A DNA stretch of 64,000 nt, taken from the NCBI RefSeq assembly GCF_004346925.1, contig NZ_CP031167.1, forward strand, positions 124,001 through 188,000. Direction: 5' to 3'. Source of the stretch: Stenotrophomonas sp. ASS1. Lineage in GTDB: Bacteria; Pseudomonadota; Gammaproteobacteria; Xanthomonadales; Xanthomonadaceae. This document shows, one piece after another, positions 8,451 to 16,496 of this stretch. The position numbers and the translations under genes are program-made. The notes below the pieces were generated by a model. It searched no databases, was not told where the DNA came from, and was given only the letters and a program-made list of their open reading frames with translations. Within the stretch, counting starts at the first letter, position 1; each line of letters starts with the position of its first letter.

Positions 8451-9020
8451 ATGCGTCTGTCCTTTGCCATCCTGCCGTTGTCCGCCGCCGCGCTGCTGTC
8501 TGCCTGTGGCAGTGCGCCGAAGAAGGCCGAACCCACCCCGCCACCGCCGACCGTGGTCAGCGCCGCCAAGCAGGCCGAGGCCAATCTGTCGCCGGCCTCG
8601 GCCAGCATCGTCAGTGGCCGCATCGCGCTGATGGTGGAGCCCGGTGGCATCCACATCACCGGGCTGATCGGTGGCCTGCAGCCGATGCAGCAGGCCGGTT
8701 TCCACATCCACGAGCGCGGCGACTGCAGCGCGGTGGATGCCAGCAGTGCCGGCAACCACTTCAATCCCGGTGGCGCTGCGCATGGCCGCGCCGGCACCGG
8801 CAAGCACCACCTGGGCGACATGGACAATCTGCGTGCCGACGCCCAGGGCCGCGCCAACGTCGATATCCACCTCAAGGGCGTTACCCTTGGCGGAGGCGCC
8901 GCCACCGATATCGCCGGACGTGCACTGGTCGTGCATGCCAACGCCGACGACTATCGCAGCCAGCCCGCCGGCAATGCCGGCGTCCGCATCGCCTGTGGCG
9001 TGATCCGGGTTGTCCGCTGA
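8451..9020 (+). CDS. sodC: Cu/Zn superoxide dismutase, lipoprotein (first tandem copy)
   Basis: The enzyme converts superoxide to peroxide and oxygen in the periplasm. The 189-residue protein has a lipoprotein signal (lipobox LSAC, Cys19) and a Pro-rich linker. Metal ligands are visible: GFHIHERGDC (Cu His pair), AGNHFNP, a His-rich zinc loop with KHHLGD, and VVHANADD. The disulfide partners and the active-site Arg (NAGVRIACGVI) are present. AAGGAG lies just upstream of the ATG. The next gene is a paralogue 31 nt downstream, so the two form an operon. Confidence 0.93.
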   Translation: MRLSFAILPLSAAALLSACGSAPKKAEPTPPPPTVVSAAKQAEANLSPASASIVSGRIALMVEPGGIHITGLIGGLQPMQQAGFHIHERGDCSAVDASSAGNHFNPGGAAHGRAGTGKHHLGDMDNLRADAQGRANVDIHLKGVTLGGGAATDIAGRALVVHANADDYRSQPAGNAGVRIACGVIRVVR

Positions 9021-9051
9021 TCACTGCAGGCATCATCCAGGGAGAGATTCC

Positions 9052-9666
9052 ATGCGTTTGATCCACACTTCGCTGTTCGCAGCCATTGCTGCACTGGGCC
9101 TGGCGGCCTGCAACCAGCAGCCGGCCGCGCCGCAGGCTGAAACCGCGCCGGCCGCTCCGGCCGACGGCGCCACCGCCGAACCGGCCGCAGCACCTGCACC
9201 GGCTGCCGATGCCTCGGCCACGGCCGAGCTGGCGCCGACCCAGGGCAATGAGACCAAGGGCAGCGTCACCTTCAAGGTGGTTGACGGCAAGGTCCACGTG
9301 ACCGGCCAGATCAGCGGCCTGAAGCCGGGCAGCGAGCACGGCTTCCACATCCACGAGAAGGGCGACTGCAGCGCGCCGGACGGCATGAGCGCCGGTGGCC
9401 ACTTCAACCCGGGCAAGCAGGATCACGGCAGCGTGTCCGCCGATCCGCACCACGGTGGCGACATGCCCAACATCAAGGCCGACGACAAGGGCGTGGCCAC
9501 CATCGACGGCCCGGTGTCGAGCAACGTCAACATCGGCAAGGGCGATGACTTCGACATCATCGGCCGCGGCCTGATCGTCCACGCCGATGCGGATGACTAC
9601 AAGACCCAGCCGACCGGCAACGCCGGTGCGCGCCTGGCCTGCGCAGTGATCCAGAAGGCGCAGTAA
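9052..9666 (+). CDS. sodC: Cu/Zn superoxide dismutase, lipoprotein (second tandem copy)
   Basis: This 204-residue paralogue of the preceding gene has lipobox LAAC (Cys20) and a longer Ala/Pro-rich linker (about residues 22-60) that would hold the catalytic domain away from the membrane. The domain carries GFHIHEKGDC, GHFNPGKQDHG, HHGGDMPN and IVHADADDY, so copper and zinc ligands are intact; the final NAGARLACAVI keeps the Arg. GGGAGA precedes the ATG. A strong intrinsic terminator follows 8 nt after the stop. The two copies differ enough to suggest old duplication rather than recent. Confidence 0.93.
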   Translation: MRLIHTSLFAAIAALGLAACNQQPAAPQAETAPAAPADGATAEPAAAPAPAADASATAELAPTQGNETKGSVTFKVVDGKVHVTGQISGLKPGSEHGFHIHEKGDCSAPDGMSAGGHFNPGKQDHGSVSADPHHGGDMPNIKADDKGVATIDGPVSSNVNIGKGDDFDIIGRGLIVHADADDYKTQPTGNAGARLACAVIQKAQ

Positions 9667-9674
9667 GCCATCAG

Positions 9675-9703
9675 AAAACGCCGGCGCAAGCCGGCGTTTT
9701 TCT
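9675..9703 (+). terminator. Intrinsic terminator after the sodC pair
   Basis: AAAACGCCGGC-GCAA-GCCGGCG is followed by a run of T residues, a clean stem-loop plus U-tract. Confidence 0.9.
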
Positions 9704-9709
9704 TTATCG

Positions 9710-9772
9710 GTAGTGCCGGCCGCTGGCCGGCAATCGCAGATCCGGAGGTCGCCGGCCAGCGGCCGGCACTAC
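9710..9772. repeat. SMAG element pair, inverted
   Basis: Two GTAG-headed palindromes of the GTAGTGCCGGCCGCTGGCC type, one at 9710-9732 and one on the opposite strand at 9751-9772, face each other as in BIME-like REP pairs. They lie between the sodC terminator and the convergent gene end. Confidence 0.85.
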
Positions 9773-9788
9773 CAACAGGCCACCCGCA

Positions 9789-10676
9789 TCAGCGCGCCAG
9801 CAATTCGCGCGCGTCCTGACCGGCCTCGCAGTGCACGAACAGCACCGGCACGCCGTGCGCTTCCAGCACCGCGGCCATCTGCCGCTGGCGCATCAGGAAC
9901 TGCTCGTAGATGCCCTTCAGGCGGTCGCAGTCGTTCTTGCCGTGGTTGTAGTGCGCGCACCAGCCGGCCGGATCGAACAGCGCCATGCGTGCCTCGCCGT
10001 GCGTGTAGCGCAGCAGCGGCTCGGGCGCGGCGTTGAGCCATTCGTCCTCGCCCGGGGCCATGATCGCGGTCTCGATCAGCGGCCACAGCGCGGCCAGGCC
10101 CTGATTGTCGTACTGCATCGACATCATCGCGGCCAGATCATTCACGGTGAAATAGCGCGCATGCTCGATGCGGGCACCGAAGGTGTTCTGCGCCATCAAC
10201 GCGGTGTCGGCATGCGCCATGCCGTTGGCCAGCAGCGTGTCTTCCAGCGCCTCGGCCACTGCATTGGTCGTCGCCACGTCGCTGCCGGTCAGCAGGAACG
10301 GCACCACGCGCAGGCCACCGCCCACCAGGCTGGCATCGGCCTGGAACGGCAGCGGCACGTCACCGTTGGCATCGGTACCGAAGGCCAGCAGGCGCGGGCC
10401 CTGGTTACGGCCCGGGGCACGCATCTGCAGTTCTTCCAGGCGGCGATGGATCGGCCAGCCCGGGCGCAGTACTTCGGCCGGGTCGAAATGGGCGGCGGCG
10501 AACACCAGGTCCAGCTCGGCCACCTGCGGCACCAGCTTGGACAGGTCGCGGCCGACGCGATCGGCCAGTTCACCGGCCTGTTCGGCGCTGAGCACCGCCT
10601 GGCGGGGGATTTCGCCGCCGGCCAGTTCCAGGGCCAGCACGCCAAGGGCATTCATCGCGGGGTCGGGTTTGCTCAT
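9789..10676 (-). CDS. Conserved hypothetical protein, 295 aa, function not recognised
   Basis: I do not recognise the family. The protein is soluble with no signal peptide or membrane segment. Residues about 5-90 look like helical packing (ALGVLALELAGGEIP), the middle has VPFLLTGSDVATTNAVAEALE, and the C-terminal third is rich in aromatic and charged residues (GWCAHYNHGKNDCDRLKGIYEQF) and ends with VPVLFVHCEAGQDARELLAR. The ATG at 10676 is well placed and the gene diverges from the thiolase, the two starts lying 108 nt apart. Consistent third-position GC supports a real gene. Confidence 0.75.
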   Translation of the reverse strand: MSKPDPAMNALGVLALELAGGEIPRQAVLSAEQAGELADRVGRDLSKLVPQVAELDLVFAAAHFDPAEVLRPGWPIHRRLEELQMRAPGRNQGPRLLAFGTDANGDVPLPFQADASLVGGGLRVVPFLLTGSDVATTNAVAEALEDTLLANGMAHADTALMAQNTFGARIEHARYFTVNDLAAMMSMQYDNQGLAALWPLIETAIMAPGEDEWLNAAPEPLLRYTHGEARMALFDPAGWCAHYNHGKNDCDRLKGIYEQFLMRQRQMAAVLEAHGVPVLFVHCEAGQDARELLAR

Positions 10677-10686
10677 GGTTCCACGG

Positions 10687-10715
10687 TTGGCCCATCACAG
10701 GGCGGCAGCTACACT
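10687..10715 (+). promoter_or_regulatory. Putative sigma-70 promoter of the thiolase gene
   Basis: TTGGCC (10687-10692), a 17-nt spacer and TACACT (10710-10715) make a fair -35/-10 pair pointing at the thiolase. Confidence 0.4.
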
Positions 10716-10784
10716 TGGCTCCATTATGCCTGCTCCGTCGTGCAGGCCATGTTGCAGACACCCTCATCCATGCCAGGTATCTCC

Positions 10785-12065
10785 ATGCCCAACGCTCGTC
10801 CCGTCGCCATCCTCGGTGGCGTCCGCATTCCGTTCTGCCGCCAGAACACCGCGTATTCGGATGTCGGCAACCTCGGCATGTCGGTCCGTACGCTGGGCGC
10901 GCTGGTTGAACGTTTCGGCCTGCATGGCCAGCAGCTGGGTGAAGTGGCGATGGGTGCGGTGATCAAGCACTCCAGCGACTGGAACCTGGGCCGCGAAGCC
11001 ACGCTCTCTTCTGGCCTGTCGCCGTTGACCCCGGGCATCACCCTGCAGCGCGCCTGCGGCACCTCGCTGGACAGCATCATCACGGTTGCCAACAAGATCG
11101 CGCTGGGCCAGATCGAATCGGGTATCGGTGGCGGTTCGGACACAACCTCCGACGTGCCGATCGTCTACGGCAAGAAGCTGCGCGCGCGCCTGCTGGCCGC
11201 CAACCGTGCCAAGAGCACCGGCGACAAGATCCGCGCGCTTACCGCTGGCTTCAAGTTCTCCGAGCTCAAGCCCGAATTCCCGGGCGTGGCCGAGCCGCGC
11301 ACCGGCAAGAGCATGGGTGACCACTGCGAGGACATGGCCAAGGAATGGAACATCTCGCGTGACTCGCAGGACGAGTGGGCGGTGTCGTCGCACAAGAAGC
11401 TGGCTGCTGCCTATGAGCGCGGTTTCTTCAACGACCTGATCGCACCGTTCCGTGGTGTCGAGCGTGACAACATCCTGCGCCCTGATACTTCGCTGGAGAA
11501 GCTGGCCACGCTGAAGCCGGCGTTCGACAAGGTCTCCGGCCGCGGCACGCTCACCGCCGCCAACTCCACGCCGCTGACCGACGGCGCCGCCGCCGTGCTG
11601 CTGGCCAGCGAAGAGTGGGCGCGTGCCCACGGCCATGAGCCGCAGGCCTATCTGCGTGACGCGCACGTCTCGGCGGTGGACTTCGTGCATGGCGAAGGCC
11701 TGCTGATGGCGCCGACCGTGGCCGTGCCGGAGATGCTCAAGCGCAACGGCCTGACCCTGCAGGACTTCGACATCTACGAGATCCACGAAGCTTTCGCCGC
11801 GCAGGTGCTGTGTACCCTGCGTGCGTGGGAGAGCGAGGATTACTGCCGCAATCGCCTGGGCCTGGATGCACCGCTGGGTCGCATCGACCCGGACAAGATC
11901 AACCTGCTGGGCTCGTCGCTGGCCACTGGCCACCCGTTCGCGGCGACTGGCGCACGCGTGATCGCCACCGCGGCCAAGCAGCTGGCCGAGCGCGGCGGTG
12001 GCCGCGCGCTGGTGTCGATCTGCACCGCCGGCGGCATGGGCGTAGTGGCGATCGTCGAGCGCTGA
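10785..12065 (+). CDS. fadI: Acetyl-CoA C-acyltransferase (thiolase, FadI-like)
   Basis: Thiolases cleave 3-ketoacyl-CoA in beta-oxidation or run the reverse condensation. The 426-residue protein begins RPVAILGGVRIPFCRQ, has the nucleophilic cysteine in LQRACGTSLDS (Cys91), and the C-terminal catalytic His and Cys in SLATGHPFAATGAR and SICTAGGMG. The sequence resembles FadI, the partner of FadJ, more than FadA, but no hydratase/dehydrogenase gene is adjacent. In-frame ATGs at 10749 and 10770 are alternatives; 10785 is preferred because homologous thiolases begin a few residues before ARPVAI. SMAG elements follow the stop. Confidence 0.85.
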   Translation: MPNARPVAILGGVRIPFCRQNTAYSDVGNLGMSVRTLGALVERFGLHGQQLGEVAMGAVIKHSSDWNLGREATLSSGLSPLTPGITLQRACGTSLDSIITVANKIALGQIESGIGGGSDTTSDVPIVYGKKLRARLLAANRAKSTGDKIRALTAGFKFSELKPEFPGVAEPRTGKSMGDHCEDMAKEWNISRDSQDEWAVSSHKKLAAAYERGFFNDLIAPFRGVERDNILRPDTSLEKLATLKPAFDKVSGRGTLTAANSTPLTDGAAAVLLASEEWARAHGHEPQAYLRDAHVSAVDFVHGEGLLMAPTVAVPEMLKRNGLTLQDFDIYEIHEAFAAQVLCTLRAWESEDYCRNRLGLDAPLGRIDPDKINLLGSSLATGHPFAATGARVIATAAKQLAERGGGRALVSICTAGGMGVVAIVER

Positions 12066-12078
12066 TCGCTGCGACCGC

Positions 12079-12281
12079 GCGCCAACCAAGGTTGGCGACT
12101 ACCGGGAATGCGCGTTGGATCTGCTTTGGTAGATGCCGACCTTGGTCGGCCATGCGATGTCATCGTTCGGAAGATGTCAGAGCGCCAACCAAGGTTGGCG
12201 ACTACCGGGTTCCACAGATGAAAACGCCGCCCAATGGGCGGCGTTTTTCTGCTCCGGTGGGTGCCGACCGTTGGTCGGCAC
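12079..12281. repeat. Cluster of four SMAG-type palindromes with an embedded terminator
   Basis: Elements lie at 12079-12103 and 12182-12205 (minus orientation, GCGCCAACCAAGGTTGGCG followed by ACTAC), at 12129-12151 (GTAGATGCCGACCTTGG type) and at 12257-12281 (variant head GTGG). They fill the gap between fadI and hemY. Confidence 0.8.
12221..12249. terminator. Intrinsic terminator between fadI and hemY
   Basis: AAAACGCCGCCC-AAT-GGGCGGCG followed by TTTTT. The flanking A and T runs allow it to work on both strands, fitting the convergent genes. Confidence 0.85.
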
Positions 12282-12284
12282 GCT

Positions 12285-13580
12285 TCACGGCAACCGTGGA
12301 TTGCCGAATTCGTCGCGCTCTTCGTTGGCGTCATACACCGGCGGCTGCACCGTAACCGGCTGCTCCTCCACCGTGGCACGCAGCGGCGCTTCGGTGCCGC
12401 GCACCAGTTCCACGCTGTCCTCGCCACGCTGCAGTCGCAGCGCATTGGCCAGGCACTGCGCAGCCAGCGCGTGCTCGCCACGCTGTGCGAACAGCTCACC
12501 CAGTGCCTCCCACGCCGGGGCACCGGCGCCCGCGGCGATGGCCTCGTGCAGGAACGCATCGGCGGCATCCCACTGCTGCTGGGCCAGGGCCACGCGGCCC
12601 TGTGCCAGGCGCAGCGCAGCCGAGCTGTCGTGCACGTTGCGCCAGCGCGCGAGGTTGGCCTGACGCGTGGCCAGGCGCTCGGCCGGCAGGCGGCCATACA
12701 GCGCCACCAGTTCGTCATCCCAACGCTGGTCCAGTGCCTGTTCCAACGCCAGCAGCGCCGGTTCGTCCCAGTTCAATGCAACCGCACGGCTGGCATACGC
12801 ACCCACCACGTCCGGGGTTGGCCGCAGCGCCTTCGGCGTGGCTTCCCACTGCGCGGCCAGCGCATTGACGTCGGCTGCTTCCAGCAGCGCCTGTGCGGCC
12901 AGGCGTGCTTCCAGTTCGCTGTTGGCGTCGGCCGGCAGCACCTTGCTCTGGCGCAGTGCACCCAGCTGGCCATACGCCTCGTGGGCGCGGCCGGCCTGTG
13001 CCAGCGCTTCGGTACGCAGCCACAGGCCGCGCGGCGGCAGCGGCTGGATCGTCGCCACATCCAACGCGTTGATCGCATCCACCGGCAGATCGCGCGCCAG
13101 CAGCTGTTCGGCGCGCAGAAGCGCCTGCAGGGTGGCATCGCTCTCGCCCAGGCGCTGCAGCAGGGCTTCACCGGCGGGGCCGTCGGCACGTGCCTGCGCA
13201 CTGCGCACGGCATTGGCCAGCGCCACCGCGCTCACTTCCGGATCCTTGGCGGCACCATCCAGCAGCTTTTCCGCGCGCTGCCACTGGCCGTGCTCATAGG
13301 CCTGCAGGCCGTCGATCAGGCGCACCCGGCCCTGCTTGCGGCGGTAGCGGCCCCAGGCGCGGAACGGTGCAGCGATCAGGCTCCACAGCAGCCACAGCAC
13401 CAGCACCGCGATCACCGACAGCAGTGCCACCTTGGGCAGGTTGCTGTGGTAGTCGTAGCCGCCGTAGCGCAGGGTCACTTCGCCGAAGCGGTTGAGGTCA
13501 TCGGCGCCGAGCCATTGCGCGGCCACCACGCCGATGGCCACGGCCAGCAACAGCACGACCAGGGATTGCAGGGGTTTCAT
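12285..13580 (-). CDS. hemY: HemY-like TPR membrane protein
   Basis: This 431-residue protein has two N-terminal transmembrane helices (residues about 5-22 and 50-72, VALLSVIAVLVLWLLW) and a long helical TPR-like periplasmic or cytoplasmic region, as in the HemY_N family (PF07219) encoded next to hemX and hemD. In Proteobacteria the protein is linked to tetrapyrrole synthesis and to protein trafficking, but a catalytic role has not been assigned and it is not protoporphyrinogen oxidase. The C-terminal 40 residues are acidic and Pro-rich. It begins 6 nt after the hemX stop. Confidence 0.88.
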   Translation of the reverse strand: MKPLQSLVVLLLAVAIGVVAAQWLGADDLNRFGEVTLRYGGYDYHSNLPKVALLSVIAVLVLWLLWSLIAAPFRAWGRYRRKQGRVRLIDGLQAYEHGQWQRAEKLLDGAAKDPEVSAVALANAVRSAQARADGPAGEALLQRLGESDATLQALLRAEQLLARDLPVDAINALDVATIQPLPPRGLWLRTEALAQAGRAHEAYGQLGALRQSKVLPADANSELEARLAAQALLEAADVNALAAQWEATPKALRPTPDVVGAYASRAVALNWDEPALLALEQALDQRWDDELVALYGRLPAERLATRQANLARWRNVHDSSAALRLAQGRVALAQQQWDAADAFLHEAIAAGAGAPAWEALGELFAQRGEHALAAQCLANALRLQRGEDSVELVRGTEAPLRATVEEQPVTVQPPVYDANEERDEFGNPRLP

Positions 13581-13586
13581 GGGGGA

Positions 13587-14564
13587 TTACCTCCGGTCGG
13601 TCTGGGTGCGCAGTTGCTGCAGGGTGCTGCCAAGAACGCTGTTGCTGGCCTGCAGCGGAAGCTCGCGCAAGGCCTTCAGTTCAGCACGTTGCGCGCGCAG
13701 GGCCGGTGAATCCGGCCAACGCCGCTGTGCCCAGTGTTCCACGCGCGCCAACGCGGTATCGCGACCGGTGCGGTCGCCACGTTCGATTGCGGCACGCGCC
13801 AGGGTCAGTTCCAGTTGCAGCGCATCGTCGGCATTGCGGCGTTCGGCGGCGGTCAGCGGGCCATTCTGGCGGCTCGGGGTGATATCCACGAACGGAGCCA
13901 GCGTGGCCTGCCACCAAGGCTTGCCGGCGCCGGGCGCGGTGCCACCCGTCACCTGCGAGGGCAGGCCCTGCAGGGCCTTGGCCAGGGCATCCAGGCGTTG
14001 CAGCGATTGCACGCGCGGGCCGGTGCCCAGCGCATCCAGTGCATCGCGTTCCTGTACCAGTGCCTGGCGCAGGTTCAGGCCGTCGCTGTCGGGCAGATCG
14101 GCTAGCGCGGTGGCGGCCTGTGCATACAGGCGGCGTGCGCCTTCCACGTCGTCGGCGTAGTTCAGGCGTTGCGCCGCCTGGGTCAGCAGCAGTTCGGCCT
14201 CATCGCGCTGTACCGCCTGACGCCCCTGGTTGGCGCTGTCGGCCAGCTTGGCCAGGTTCTCTTCCAGCAGCGCACTGCGCTGGGAAAGGCCCAGCATCTC
14301 GTCGCGCAGCACGCGGTTGGTGGTCGCCGCATCCTGCAGGCGCTGGCTGGTTGCGCGCTGGTCGCGGCGCAATGCATCCAGCGTCGCCTGCAGGCCCTGC
14401 AGCTGTACGGCCGTGGTCTGCGCCTGCGCTTCCTGTTCGTTTTGTTGCTGCTGCCAGACGTACCAGCCGGCATAGCCGCCCACGCCAAGCACGACCACCC
14501 CGGCCAGCGGCAGCAGCCAGCGCACGGGTCGACGGGGCGGGGAAACGGGCGGAGTCTCGTTCAT
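13587..14564 (-). CDS. hemX: HemX-family membrane protein (uroporphyrinogen-III methyltransferase-like)
   Basis: HemX (325 residues here) has a Pro/Arg-rich N-terminus, one transmembrane helix (WLLPLAGVVVLGVGGYAGWYVW, about 15-36) and a long coiled-coil segment (QLQGLQATLDALRRDQRATS and following). The region ADLPDSDGLNLRQALVQERDAL is typical of the family. The old name uroporphyrinogen-III C-methyltransferase is misleading because no SAM-binding motif is visible. It is the middle gene of hemD-hemX-hemY, with a 104-nt gap after hemD and 6 nt before hemY. Confidence 0.88.
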   Translation of the reverse strand: MNETPPVSPPRRPVRWLLPLAGVVVLGVGGYAGWYVWQQQQNEQEAQAQTTAVQLQGLQATLDALRRDQRATSQRLQDAATTNRVLRDEMLGLSQRSALLEENLAKLADSANQGRQAVQRDEAELLLTQAAQRLNYADDVEGARRLYAQAATALADLPDSDGLNLRQALVQERDALDALGTGPRVQSLQRLDALAKALQGLPSQVTGGTAPGAGKPWWQATLAPFVDITPSRQNGPLTAAERRNADDALQLELTLARAAIERGDRTGRDTALARVEHWAQRRWPDSPALRAQRAELKALRELPLQASNSVLGSTLQQLRTQTDRR

Positions 14565-14668
14565 GGGGCTTCCTTGTCGGCACCGTCGCCGGTCAGGTTC
14601 CGGCAGGCCGCGTTGTGCACAGCATCACTGTTGCCGACCACAGCGGCAAGCGTGACCCACGTCCCTGT

Positions 14669-15469
14669 TCAGTTCGCTGCCGGGACGGTGAGCGTGGCGT
14701 GTGCAGCCGCCACCAGCTGCGCGGTGGTGGGCCCGGCCGCGCGCACCACGCGCTGCAGCCCCAATGCGTGCGCCTGTTCGCCCAGCCGTTCGCTGGCCAC
14801 GACGGCGGTGGCATGTGCCTGACAGCGTTGCTGCAATGCCGGCGGAAGCTGCTGCCAGAAATGCAGCAACGCCTCACCACTGCTGACCGCCAGCACCCAC
14901 GGATACGCTGAATGCGCCAATCGAGCCAGCGTGCGTGGCGACAGGCGCAGCAGGCGACGCTGATAGACATCGGCGCGCTCGATGCTGCCGCCGGCCGCCT
15001 GCAGTTGCGCAGCAATCAGGCCGCGCCCGCCGGGGGCGGTCACCAGCCCGATGCGCAGGCCGCGTACGTCCGCCAGTACCGGCAGCGCCAGCAGGCCCTC
15101 GCTGTCCATCCGCTGCGGCGCATGCACCTCGGCGACACCCTGCGCCCGCAGCGCGCGCGCGGTGCCTTCGCCCACGGTCAGCCACGGGCTGCGTTGTGCC
15201 TCGGCCAGTGGCAACAGGGTGGCGGCTGCGGTAACGGCGGCCGGGCTGGTGAACACCACCCGATCGCAGTTCAGCGCGCGTTGCAGCTGGTGCACCACTG
15301 GCGTGCCGTTCAGGCGCTGCAGGCGCCAGGGTGGCAGGGCCAGCACATGCCCGCCCAGCCCAGCAACGGCGCGGCGCAGCGCGGAATTCTGGCCCTGCGG
15401 TCGCAGCGAAATGAAGGTCCAGCCCGGCTCGGAACCGGCGGCGCCAGTGGGTATCGTATGGTCGGCCAT
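14669..15469 (-). CDS. hemD: Uroporphyrinogen-III synthase
   Basis: HemD closes hydroxymethylbilane to uroporphyrinogen III, the branch point for heme and siroheme. The 266-residue protein shows the two-domain Rossmann-like pattern: TFISLRPQGQNSALRRAV at the start, FTSPAAVTAAATLLP, then LVTAPGGRGLIAAQL and the late VASERLGEQAHALGL. The enzyme family is weakly conserved, but the hemX-hemY context is decisive. ATG 15469 is preferred to ATG 15478 because a CATAAT box ends 7 nt upstream of it. The promoter overlaps that of the divergent thioesterase. Confidence 0.88.
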   Translation of the reverse strand: MADHTIPTGAAGSEPGWTFISLRPQGQNSALRRAVAGLGGHVLALPPWRLQRLNGTPVVHQLQRALNCDRVVFTSPAAVTAAATLLPLAEAQRSPWLTVGEGTARALRAQGVAEVHAPQRMDSEGLLALPVLADVRGLRIGLVTAPGGRGLIAAQLQAAGGSIERADVYQRRLLRLSPRTLARLAHSAYPWVLAVSSGEALLHFWQQLPPALQQRCQAHATAVVASERLGEQAHALGLQRVVRAAGPTTAQLVAAAHATLTVPAAN

Positions 15470-15475
15470 TGCCTG

Positions 15476-15482
15476 CATTATG
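15476..15482. promoter_or_regulatory. Overlapping divergent -10 boxes, hemD and thioesterase
   Basis: The palindromic GCATTATGC gives CATTAT on the plus strand (toward the thioesterase) and CATAAT on the minus strand (7 nt from the hemD ATG), so only one promoter could be occupied at a time. Confidence 0.4.
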
Positions 15483-15513
15483 CGGGCCCTTCGTTGTCGT
15501 GGTCCCTGCTCCG

Positions 15514-15981
15514 ATGTCCGTTGATGCTCTGACTTCCTCGCTGGCCGCCCTGCAGGACGTGCTTGACTGCATGCCGGCGGTCCGCGCCATGCAGATCCAG
15601 CTCGACGGCTATGCCGATGGCGTGCTGCGCATCACCGCGCCGCTGGCCGCCAACGTCAATGACAAGGGCAACGCCTTCGGTGGCAGCCTGGCCTCGGTGC
15701 TGACCCTGTCCGGCTGGGCACTGGTCAGCCTGCGCCTGCGCCTGGCCGGCCACGATGCCGAGGTCTACGTGGCCGACAGCAACCTGCGCTACCTGGCACC
15801 GGTCTACGAAGACCTGCACGCCCATGCCGAAGCGGCCGAGGCCACTGGCTGGGATGCCTTCCTGAACACCTTCCGCCAGCGCCGCAAGGCCCGCATCAGC
15901 ATCATCGCCACCCAGCCCGGTGCCGATGGCAAGCCCGCCGCCGAGTTCAGTGGTCGCTTCGTTGCCTTCGCCAAAGGGTAG
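15514..15981 (+). CDS. Hotdog-fold thioesterase (YiiD C-terminal type)
   Basis: The 155-residue protein resembles the thioesterase domain found at the C-terminus of YiiD (PF09500): VNDKGNAFGGSLASVLTLSGWALVSLRL is the characteristic hotdog helix region with the conserved Asn/Gly-rich turn, followed by YVADSNLRYLAPVYEDLHA. It probably hydrolyses an acyl-CoA or acyl-carrier thioester; the substrate is unknown. It lies divergent to hemD with overlapping -10 boxes, and the next gene starts 32 nt after its stop, so the two may be cotranscribed. Confidence 0.8.
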   Translation: MSVDALTSSLAALQDVLDCMPAVRAMQIQLDGYADGVLRITAPLAANVNDKGNAFGGSLASVLTLSGWALVSLRLRLAGHDAEVYVADSNLRYLAPVYEDLHAHAEAAEATGWDAFLNTFRQRRKARISIIATQPGADGKPAAEFSGRFVAFAKG

Positions 15982-16013
15982 GATGGCAGGCTGACGTTCT
16001 GGGGAAACCACCG

Positions 16014-16439
16014 ATGCGCCGCCTCATCCAGTTCCTGATGTGTTCCCTGCTGCTGGCCAGCGCCGTGGCTTCGGCAGACGACCTGAGCCGCAAGCAGCGC
16101 AAGCTGCTGGAAGAGACCCAGATCGCCTACGGCGCCACCATCCGCTGGGGCAGCATGGACGATGCCATCGGCTATCTGGACCCCAAGCTGCGCAAGGAAA
16201 AGCCGCCCACCGAGTTCGAGCTCAACCGCTACGCGCAGCTGCGCGTGTCGTCCTACCGCGAGCGCAGCAGCGCCGCGCTGGACGGGGGCCTGGTCGAGCG
16301 CCGGGTCGAAATCGGGGTGATCAACCAGAACACCCAGGCCGAACGCACCGTGGTGGTGGTCGAGCGCTGGCGCTGGGATGCCGAGGCCAAGCGCTGGTGG
16401 CAGACCGCCGGCCTGCCGGACCTGTGGAAGGGGCAGTGA
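16014..16439 (+). CDS. Secreted hypothetical protein, 141 aa
   Basis: I do not recognise the family. There is a clear signal peptide (MRRLIQFLMCSLLLASAVASA, cleavage near residue 21), followed by about 120 mature residues, highly charged (DDLSRKQRKLLEETQIAYG) and ending WRWDAEAKRWWQTAGLPDLW. It contains no further membrane segment and no cysteine after the signal, so it is a soluble periplasmic protein. Alternating charged and hydrophobic residues in VERRVEIGVINQ and RTVVVVERWRW suggest beta strands. It follows the thioesterase at 32 nt and precedes the rhodanese at 57 nt. Confidence 0.75.
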   Translation: MRRLIQFLMCSLLLASAVASADDLSRKQRKLLEETQIAYGATIRWGSMDDAIGYLDPKLRKEKPPTEFELNRYAQLRVSSYRERSSAALDGGLVERRVEIGVINQNTQAERTVVVVERWRWDAEAKRWWQTAGLPDLWKGQ

Positions 16440-16496
16440 CGGGCCGCGTCCGGCTTGTGCGACAATCGGCGCCCGCTTAATCGACCCGTGACCTGA

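Noticed and set aside
12285..13580. Annotation of the TPR gene as protoporphyrinogen oxidase because it is called HemY
   Set aside because: No FAD-binding motif is present; the name belongs to the unrelated HemY_N family in gamma-proteobacteria.
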